Positions 1 to 3,566 of a DNA stretch of 9,124 bases are shown one piece after another (within the stretch, counting starts at the first letter, position 1; each line of letters opens with the position of its first letter). Location of the stretch: contig CAJTXS010000038.1 of assembly GCA_910583735.1 (NCBI GenBank), positions 1-9,124 on the forward strand, read 5' to 3'. A program made the position numbers and the translations under genes. This stretch comes from an uncultured Christensenella sp. (GTDB lineage Bacteria; Bacillota; Clostridia; Christensenellales; UBA3700). The notes below the pieces were generated by a model, which had not been told where the DNA came from, made no database searches, and saw only the letters and a list, made by a program, of their open reading frames with translations.

Positions 1-2
1 GT

Positions 3-689
3 TTGACTGGCTTTAACGCCGAGTATATGGAGATAGTCTACGAGGACGCGGACGGCGCAGTCAAGACTGGCGAAACCAACGCGGGCGAGTACAAGATTAA
101 GATACGCTTTACGAGCGGTCTTTACTGCTGGGATAACGGCGACGGTACAACGTCCACGGACGACCTCGAGCTCACCGTTGAGATTGCAAAGGCTCAACTG
201 CCTTCGCAGTGGACGAGCGGCGGCAAGGTCCCTACCATATCCGTACCCGAGAGCTTAGCCGATTGCCTAAGCAACGACGCATTTAACTATACCTATACCG
301 ACGAGGACGGCAATACCGTAAGCAAGTCCGATATGGTTGCGGGCAAGACATACAGCGTCAAGGCAACGCTTAAGCCCGAGTATGCGGCTAACTTCGAGTT
401 CATAGATGTAAACGGCGCGGTACTGCCCGACGCTACCGCGAGCACTTCGCATGAGTTTGATTACTCGACAGGCGATAGCGACAATGACAATGATAATAGC
501 GGCGGTAATAATTGGGACGGCGTGGATATATTCGGCGAAAGTCTATGGTTTAAGGTGCATGTCATAGCCGAGTGCGTAATGATAGGCGTGACGGTGTTCA
601 TAGCCGTACTCGTGGTAGTGCTGATAGTGAAAGTCAACTCCAAGAAGAAGCGCCGCACAGACAGTAATGACAGAGAGGATAAGCAGTAA
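3..689 (+). CDS. C-terminal part of a membrane-anchored surface protein with Ig-like repeats (5' end outside window)
   Basis: The reading frame is open to the left edge, so the gene almost certainly begins upstream; a TTG at base 3 is only the first possible start inside the window. About 228 residues are visible. Residues 1-65 and 66-155 look like two beta-rich extracellular repeats: each has a stretch of the type GEYKIKIRF or GKTYSVKATL, and the first ends in LTVEIAKAQL, which resembles the linker between MBG/Ig-like repeats of Firmicute surface proteins. A low-complexity Asp/Asn/Gly/Ser stalk follows (about 155-172). One hydrophobic helix (about 187-210) comes next, then a basic stop-transfer (NSKKKRR) and a short charged cytoplasmic tail. 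The topology is therefore outside-in with a C-terminal anchor and no LPXTG motif. No enzymatic motif is visible. Function is unknown; adhesin or cell-surface stalk is an inference. The repeat assignment rests on pattern only. Confidence 0.8.
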   Translation: MTGFNAEYMEIVYEDADGAVKTGETNAGEYKIKIRFTSGLYCWDNGDGTTSTDDLELTVEIAKAQLPSQWTSGGKVPTISVPESLADCLSNDAFNYTYTDEDGNTVSKSDMVAGKTYSVKATLKPEYAANFEFIDVNGAVLPDATASTSHEFDYSTGDSDNDNDNSGGNNWDGVDIFGESLWFKVHVIAECVMIGVTVFIAVLVVVLIVKVNSKKKRRTDSNDREDKQ

Positions 690-708
690 CTATTTATAAT
701 AATTTATC

Positions 709-747
709 GAGCGGTGCGTAGGTCACTTGGCGATCTGCGCGCCGCTC
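709..747 (+). terminator. Strong hairpin downstream of the surface-protein gene, probable terminator
   Basis: Arms 709-721 (GAGCGGTGCGTAG) and 735-747 (CTGCGCGCCGCTC) pair over 13 bp, with two G-U wobbles in RNA, and the stem can extend by three more pairs toward a 7-nt loop. It lies 20 bases after the stop codon. The tract after it (CTCATTAGACCTT) is not a clean U-run, so termination may be weak or factor-assisted. It is unrelated in sequence to the repeats elsewhere in the window. Confidence 0.5.
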
Positions 748-1112
748 CTCATTAGACCTTAATTTGATATTAATAAGTATTAAGCCTGATGTTATTTTTA
801 TTAATAATAATTCCACATTAATATATGTTGCGATAGAGCATCGATTTTACGACTTTCCGCGACTTCATAAGAGGATAGCATAGCGGTAAATAACAGCTTA
901 TTTTATAGCAGTATTAACGTATTCGCTTGATTTTTTAATGACTTTTCACATAAATATTTTGATATACGCCGACTTGGTATTTTTAATCGGGATAATATGC
1001 ATCGCAGCCGCCAATATAAGATATTATGATAAGCGGATAAGCAATTGGATTGCAATTGTCGATTAATGACGGCTTTTGTATATGACCAACCCTTTAATTA
1101 TTTTTTCTATTG
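748..1112. other. AT-rich intergenic spacer, no supported gene
   Basis: This stretch between the first hairpin and the esterase promoter is markedly AT-rich and carries none of the GAGGGG-type repeats found after the other genes. A 42-codon open frame (938-1066) has no ribosome binding site and is not called. No tRNA, riboswitch or insertion-sequence signature was recognised. It probably holds upstream regulatory sequence for the esterase gene, but no operator can be pointed to. Confidence 0.5.
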
Positions 1113-1126
1113 TGATATAATATAAT
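1113..1126 (+). promoter_or_regulatory. Extended -10 promoter of the SGNH esterase gene
   Basis: TG at 1113-1114, one base, then a perfect TATAAT at 1116-1121 forms an extended -10 element; a second overlapping TATAAT lies at 1121-1126. No good -35 is present 17 bases upstream (TTTAAT at 1093-1098), as is common for extended -10 promoters. Predicted transcription start is about 1128-1132, giving a leader of about 35-40 nt that ends in a strong AAGGAGG. Confidence 0.6.
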
Positions 1127-1166
1127 TGATATTGCAATCATAAGCATGCTTTAAGGAGGTATGGTC

Positions 1167-2192
1167 ATGTGTTTCGGAGTTCCCGAGGATAAAGCATTAG
1201 ACGGCGTGGATTTCGGTTTAGTGAGGAATCGTCCCTCTTATACCGCTCTTAGGGCGCGCATGAGAGACAGGCGCCCTATGACATGGCTTTTCCTCGGAGA
1301 CAGCATTACTCACGGCTGCGTGCACACGTACGGCAGGCGTAGCTACAGCGAGTATCTTGCCTGGCATATTCGCAATTCTTTGGGCAGGAAGGACGATATT
1401 GTAATCAATACGGCGGTATCGGGCGCAACCACTGTGGACGCTCTTAAGTGCGATCCCATATGGATAGAGAGATACAAGCCCGACGTCGTCTTTATATGGT
1501 ACGGCATGAATGACTGTTCTACATCGTGTACGGTTACGGAAGAGCAGTACCGCAATAATATGAATAAGCTCGTCAACTGCGTGCTCAACTCGGGCGCAAT
1601 CGCAATATTGCAGACGGCGCAGCCCAGTTTCGATTCCAAGCGCAAGACTAAGCGCTACTTCGATATTACCCGCGCGATAGCCGAGGAGAGGAAAGTGATG
1701 CTTATAGACCACTTGGAGATATGGAAGAGCCTCGGCGTAGGCAAGAAATATCTCGACGATTCCGTTCACCCCAACGCTATGGGACATCTGCTTATTGCAA
1801 GGACTATCGCAAGCGCGCTCGATATTACGGGCGATAGCGGGCTTTGCACGCTGTCCAATAGGGATATCAAGGGCAAGGCTAAGTGCGGCGACGACCTTAA
1901 GCGCGCTATTCTCAAGCAGAATTACGCAATCACGCTCATAGAGCAGGACAGACATATGCGCGTGCTCTGCGCGGGATTTTCCGACGGGGATATATGCTAT
2001 AAGGACGCGGTACAGGCGGCGGAAGACGAGCTGCGCTGCACCGTGCACAACAAGCGCTTCGAGAGCATGACAAGGCACTTTATTAAGGTCGGACTTGCTT
2101 CGCTGGCTAAGGCAGAGGAGAGGTTCTCGCCGCATATCGTAGCTATCTGCGACGGCGGCGTCGTGACGGTGAGGAAGGGGTATTTGAGCTGA
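1167..2192 (+). CDS. SGNH/GDSL-family hydrolase (esterase/acylhydrolase) with an unassigned C-terminal extension
   Basis: All four SGNH blocks are present (numbering from an in-frame ATG at 1161): FLGDSITHG with nucleophile Ser48, a VSGAT block with Gly88, YGMND with Asn117, and DSVHPN with the Asp200/His203 pair. The family hydrolyses ester bonds of lipids, acetylated glycans or similar substrates; the substrate here cannot be read from sequence. No signal peptide is visible, so it is probably cytoplasmic. I prefer the ATG at 1167 over 1161 because AAGGAGG (1153-1159) is 7 nt from the former but only 1 nt from the latter; the protein is then 341 residues. Residues from about 225 to the end, after the catalytic domain, match nothing I recognise; they contain Cys229, Cys238 and a mixed alpha/beta-looking segment. 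The gene has its own promoter, is monocistronic, and ends in repeat A1, which carries its terminator. Confidence 0.88.
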   Translation: MCFGVPEDKALDGVDFGLVRNRPSYTALRARMRDRRPMTWLFLGDSITHGCVHTYGRRSYSEYLAWHIRNSLGRKDDIVINTAVSGATTVDALKCDPIWIERYKPDVVFIWYGMNDCSTSCTVTEEQYRNNMNKLVNCVLNSGAIAILQTAQPSFDSKRKTKRYFDITRAIAEERKVMLIDHLEIWKSLGVGKKYLDDSVHPNAMGHLLIARTIASALDITGDSGLCTLSNRDIKGKAKCGDDLKRAILKQNYAITLIEQDRHMRVLCAGFSDGDICYKDAVQAAEDELRCTVHNKRFESMTRHFIKVGLASLAKAEERFSPHIVAICDGGVVTVRKGYLS

Positions 2193-2196
2193 GATT

Positions 2197-2320
2197 TAAC
2201 CGCCAGGCGTAATATTCTGCGGACAAAAGTCTGCAATAAGAATTATAAGAGTACCGCCTCATATTAGCGGTTGCTGGGAGGGGAAACCACACATTGAAAG
2301 TGTGGTTTCCCCTCTTTTTA
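2197..2320 (+). repeat. Repeat module A, copy A1 (bulged head hairpin plus terminator)
   Basis: It begins TAACCGCCAGGCGTAATATT, 4 nt after the esterase stop codon. The head pairs AACCGC (2198-2203) with GCGGTT (2267-2272), then leaves CAGGCG (2204-2209) as a one-sided 6-nt bulge, then pairs TAATAT (2210-2215) with ATATTA (2261-2266) and GCGG with CCGC. A terminator hairpin follows. Related copies: A2 (9000-9124), A3 (3429-3551, inverted) and B (2491-2600, degenerate). Confidence 0.85.
2278..2319 (+). terminator. Intrinsic terminator of the esterase gene, inside repeat A1
   Basis: A perfect 15-bp stem (2278-2292 GAGGGGAAACCACAC with 2300-2314), a 7-nt loop ATTGAAA, and five Ts (2315-2319). 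This is a textbook Rho-independent terminator. Confidence 0.9.
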
Positions 2321-2326
2321 TGCGCG

Positions 2327-2359
2327 TTATAAGGGATAGCAATAATAAGAGTAGCGCAT
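2327..2359 (-). CDS. Candidate micro-ORF in linker L1, MRYSYYCYPL (10 codons)
   Basis: On the minus strand GGAAGGGGTG (2376-2367), 7 nt (AATTTTT), then ATG at 2359 opens a 10-residue frame ending in TAA at 2329-2327. The start codon sits inside the 11-bp inverted repeat 2315-2325/2354-2364. The inverted copy of the same linker (3389-3430, plus strand) has an equally placed Shine-Dalgarno site and encodes a peptide with the same MRYxYxCY pattern. Arg2, Tyr3 and Cys use different synonymous codons in the two copies. It may be a Tyr-rich leader-type peptide. No promoter is evident on this strand here, and conservation could partly follow from the inverted repeat. Expression is unproven. Confidence 0.3.
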   Translation of the reverse strand: MRYSYYCYPL

Positions 2360-2366
2360 AAAAATT

Positions 2367-2467
2367 CACCCCTTCCGAGATAAAAATACTGCGCCTGTTA
2401 TGGCTTGTATTTTTCGCGGTATCGCTCACGAAAAGCGTGGTTTTCGTGAGCTGTCCCTGCGGGGCAT
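2367..2467 (+). repeat. Repeat module D, copy D0
   Basis: It begins with the conserved box CACCCCTTCC and then has three hairpins. First, AAAAATAC (2382-2389) pairs with GTATTTTT (2407-2414). Second, GCTCACGAAAA (2424-2434), loop GCGTGG, pairs with TTTTCGTGAGC (2441-2451), a perfect 11 bp. Third is a mini-hairpin CCC-TGC-GGG (2455-2463). It follows A1 through linker L1, whose ends TTTTTATGCGC (2315-2325) and GCGCATAAAAA (2354-2364) are perfect inverted repeats. Confidence 0.8.
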
Positions 2468-2490
2468 CGAGAAATAACCTTCGGACGAGC

Positions 2491-2600
2491 TAACCGCCAG
2501 GCGCAACACAAGACGGACGTTACTTATCTTTAATCGCAATTAAATTACCGTCTTGTGTTGGCGGTTACTTGGATAGACAACCGCACATTATAAAGTTATA
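2491..2600 (+). repeat. Degenerate A-type module B with a long bulged head hairpin
   Basis: The head has the A architecture with different inner stem sequence. AACCGCC (2492-2498) pairs with GGCGGTT (2560-2566), AGGCGC (2499-2504) is bulged on one side, and AACACAAGACGG (2505-2516) pairs perfectly with CCGTCTTGTGTT (2548-2559). The tail (ACTTGGATAG, then ACCGCACATTATAA) resembles the start of an A terminator but has lost its 3' arm, and module C1 begins where that arm would be. Confidence 0.65.
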
Positions 2601-2601
2601 A

Positions 2602-2672
2602 CGAGGGGCACCGCTTAAACGCGGGCAATAAGCACGGGATTTCCGTGCTTATTTGCTACGCGTTTCCCCTCG
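2602..2672 (+). repeat. Repeat module C, copy C1 (71 bp nested palindrome)
   Basis: The outer arms are CGAGGGG and CCCCTCG. An internal stem pairs CGC with GCG, and a central hairpin pairs AATAAGCACGG with CCGTGCTTATT around the loop GATTT. It is exactly 71 bp, like the three other copies (2930, 3082, 8820), and is flanked by AA/TT, which extends the outer palindrome. Confidence 0.85.
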
Positions 2673-2676
2673 TTTA

Positions 2677-2760
2677 CACCCCTCCCCAAAATGCTCACGC
2701 ATTTTCAAGGTACCGCTTGCAAAAAGCGTCGTTTTTGCGCGCTATAGCCTGCGGCGCAGG
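2677..2760 (+). repeat. Repeat module D, copy D1
   Basis: It starts 4 nt after C1 with CACCCCTCC. Hairpins: AAAATGC-TCAC-GCATTTT (2688-2705); GCTTGCAAAAA, loop GCGTCG, TTTTTGCGCGC (2715-2742); and a mini-hairpin GCC-TGC-GGC (2747-2755). The mini-hairpin changes both arms relative to the CCC-TGC-GGG of the other copies and so keeps pairing. Confidence 0.8.
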
Positions 2761-2769
2761 TCGGTCGGC

Positions 2770-2830
2770 GTGTCCTGTTACTGCACGAAGATATTTAATC
2801 AATATCTTCTTAAGGCAGCCTTACGGACAC
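2770..2830. repeat. Three-step inverted repeat H1
   Basis: Nested arms: GTGTCC (2770-2775) with GGACAC (2825-2830), CTGC (2781-2784) with GCAG (2815-2818), and GAAGATATT (2787-2795) with AATATCTTC (2801-2809) around the loop TAATC. It is present once in the window and not obviously related to modules A, C or D. Confidence 0.6.
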
Positions 2831-2844
2831 CCTCTCTCCCCATC

Positions 2845-2906
2845 TACGACCAGCCGCGATACAAAAGCAATGATAAGCGTATCGTCTTACTTTTGTATCG
2901 GTCGTA
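2845..2906. repeat. Bulged inverted repeat H2, A-head-like architecture
   Basis: TACGACC (2845-2851) pairs with GGTCGTA (2900-2906). AGCCG(C) is bulged on the 5' side only. GATACAAAAG (2858-2867) pairs with CTTTTGTATC (2890-2899). The stems share no sequence with modules A or B, but the one-sided bulge after ...CC is AGCCGC, against AGGCGC in B and AGGCGT in A1. Confidence 0.5.
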
Positions 2907-2929
2907 CTCTCATAGGTGTATTTATTGAA

Positions 2930-3000
2930 CGAGGGGCACCAATTAAACGCAGACAATTAGCACGGATTTTCCGTGCTAATTTGCTACATGGTTCCCCTCG
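2930..3000 (+). repeat. Repeat module C, copy C2 (71 bp)
   Basis: Same length and outer arms as C1. The inner hairpin reads AATTAGCACGG / CCGTGCTAATT: one pair is flipped from A-T to T-A relative to C1, with pairing kept. The next stem also changes on both sides: ACCA with TGGT, where C1 has ACCGC with GCG. Confidence 0.85.
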
Positions 3001-3004
3001 TTTG

Positions 3005-3073
3005 CACCCCTCCGATTTTTAAGGTACCGCTTGCAAAAAGCGTGGTTTTTGCTCGCTATTCCCTGCGGGACAT
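3005..3073 (+). repeat. Repeat module D, copy D2
   Basis: It starts 4 nt after C2 with CACCCCTCC. The first hairpin is reduced to a short CCT/AGG stem around CCGATTTTTA. The second is GCTTGCAAAAA, loop GCGTGG, TTTTTGCTCGC. The third is CCC-TGC-GGG, followed by ACAT. Confidence 0.75.
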
Positions 3074-3081
3074 AAAAATAA

Positions 3082-3152
3082 CGAGGGGTACCGCTTAAAC
3101 GCGGACAATAAGCACGGATTTTCCGTGCTAATTTGCTACGCGTTTCCCCTCG
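3082..3152 (+). repeat. Repeat module C, copy C3 (71 bp)
   Basis: Same length and outer arms as C1. The inner hairpin has AATAAGCACGG against CCGTGCTAATT, an A-A mismatch at exactly the pair that is A-T in C1 and C4 and T-A in C2, so it looks like an intermediate state. Confidence 0.85.
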
Positions 3153-3156
3153 CCCA

Positions 3157-3209
3157 CACCCCTCCTATTTTTCGAGGTATCGCTCACGAAAAGCGTGGTT
3201 TTCGTGAGC
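3157..3209 (+). repeat. Repeat module D, copy D3 (3' truncated)
   Basis: It starts 4 nt after C3. CACCCCTCC leads into a short CCTC/GAGG stem, then the perfect hairpin GCTCACGAAAA (3182-3192), loop GCGTGG, TTTTCGTGAGC (3199-3209), which has the same stem as D0. The third mini-hairpin is missing and the sequence becomes AT-rich. Confidence 0.75.
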
Positions 3210-3258
3210 TTATAAATTAAATTGTACTTGTGTTAAAGATTATTACTATCGCTATCTC

Positions 3259-3287
3259 TTCAAAATCTCGTAGAAACATACTATAAT
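3259..3287 (+). promoter_or_regulatory. Candidate promoter facing the inverted D5-L-A3 element
   Basis: TTCAAA (3259-3264), a 17-nt spacer, then a perfect TATAAT (3282-3287). It lies in the only unstructured stretch of this intergenic region (3210-3308). A transcript from about 3294 would run through D5, the 3389-3430 micro-ORF and the hairpin 3434-3471, which carries TTTT on this strand. AT-rich DNA produces such matches by chance, so this is tentative. Confidence 0.35.
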
Positions 3288-3308
3288 GTATATGGATAAT
3301 TGTAGTAA

Positions 3309-3380
3309 AGCGCGCAAAAATCACATTTTTTGCAAGCGTAACCTCTAAAATGCGCGGGCGCATTTTTATATGGAAGAGGT
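3309..3380 (-). repeat. Repeat module D, diverged inverted copy D5
   Basis: Read on the minus strand it follows A3 and a linker. It has the D order: a box complementary to GGAAGAGGTG, then AAAATGCG (3347-3354) paired with CGCATTTT (3359-3366), then GCTTGCAAAAA / TTTTTGCGCGC (3310-3320 with 3327-3337) with loop ATGTGA in place of GCGTGG. Read on the plus strand, ACCTCT (3341-3346) pairs with AGAGGT (3375-3380), which is the Shine-Dalgarno site of the micro-ORF. Confidence 0.7.
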
Positions 3381-3388
3381 GAATTTTT

Positions 3389-3430
3389 ATGCGTTATTTC
3401 TATATGTGTTATCATATATCTCGCGCATAA
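3389..3430 (+). CDS. Candidate micro-ORF in inverted linker, MRYFYMCYHISRA (13 codons)
   Basis: GGAAGAGGTG (3372-3381), 7 nt, ATG at 3389, 13 codons, TAA at 3428-3430 immediately before the terminator hairpin of A3. The other linker copy (2327-2359, minus strand) encodes MRYSYYCYPL with the same spacing and Shine-Dalgarno site. Differences include silent changes CGT/CGC, TAT/TAC and TGT/TGC. The ribosome binding site can be masked by the stem 3341-3346/3375-3380. The arrangement recalls a leader-peptide/attenuator unit, but no downstream gene exists on this strand: the neighbouring gene is convergent. Expression is unproven. Confidence 0.3.
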   Translation: MRYFYMCYHISRA

Positions 3431-3471
3431 AAAGAGGGGAAACCGCACTTATAATGTGTGGTTTCCCTTTT
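3429..3471 (-). terminator. Intrinsic terminator of the MMPL gene, possibly bidirectional
   Basis: Arms 3434-3448 and 3456-3470 pair over 15 bp with a few wobbles, loop TTATAAT. On the minus strand the stem is followed by TTTTT (3433-3429). On the plus strand it is followed by TTTTAAG, so it could also stop transcription coming from the 3259-3287 promoter. Confidence 0.85.
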
Positions 3472-3551
3472 AAGTAACCGCTAATATGAGGCGGCGCTAT
3501 TATAATTGCTATAGCTAATTATTGTCCGCCAAATATTACGCTTGGCGGTTA
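3429..3551 (-). repeat. Repeat module A, inverted copy A3, downstream of the MMPL gene
   Basis: On the minus strand it begins TAACCGCCAAGCGTAATATT at 3551, 15 nt after the MMPL stop codon. The head pairs GCGGTT/AACCGC (3545-3550 with 3476-3481), has the one-sided 6-nt bulge (3539-3544), and pairs ATATTA/TAATAT (3533-3538 with 3482-3487). The terminator hairpin is 3434-3471. Confidence 0.85.
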
Positions 3552-3566
3552 GCACGGTTAGCACTG

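Noticed and set aside
1041..1058. Direct repeat GCAATTG-GATT-GCAATTG upstream of the esterase promoter, as an operator.
   Set aside because: It is short, AT-rich and lies over 50 bases from the -10 box; no regulator is nearby to support it.
938..1066. A 42-codon frame with a hydrophobic segment (LVFLIGIICIAAA), a possible small membrane protein.
   Set aside because: No Shine-Dalgarno site and no promoter signal; AT-rich DNA gives hydrophobic frames readily.
2645..3022. Overlapping open frames of 125 and 91 codons across C1-D1-H1-H2-C2-D2.
   Set aside because: They run through structured repeats, lack ribosome binding sites and give arginine/cysteine-rich sequence with no protein-like pattern.
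2602..3110. Resemblance of GAGGGGNACCGC (C) and GGTACCGC (D) to the T-box consensus AGGGTGGNACCGCG and its terminator.
   Set aside because: The UGGN tRNA-acceptor bulge is missing, no Stem I or specifier loop lies upstream, and no aminoacyl-tRNA synthetase or amino acid gene follows; elements lie at gene 3' ends.
2602..3152. CRISPR array, considered because of regularly recurring units.
   Set aside because: Units are 71-bp palindromes separated by other repeats and unequal distances, without short direct repeats, unique spacers or cas genes.
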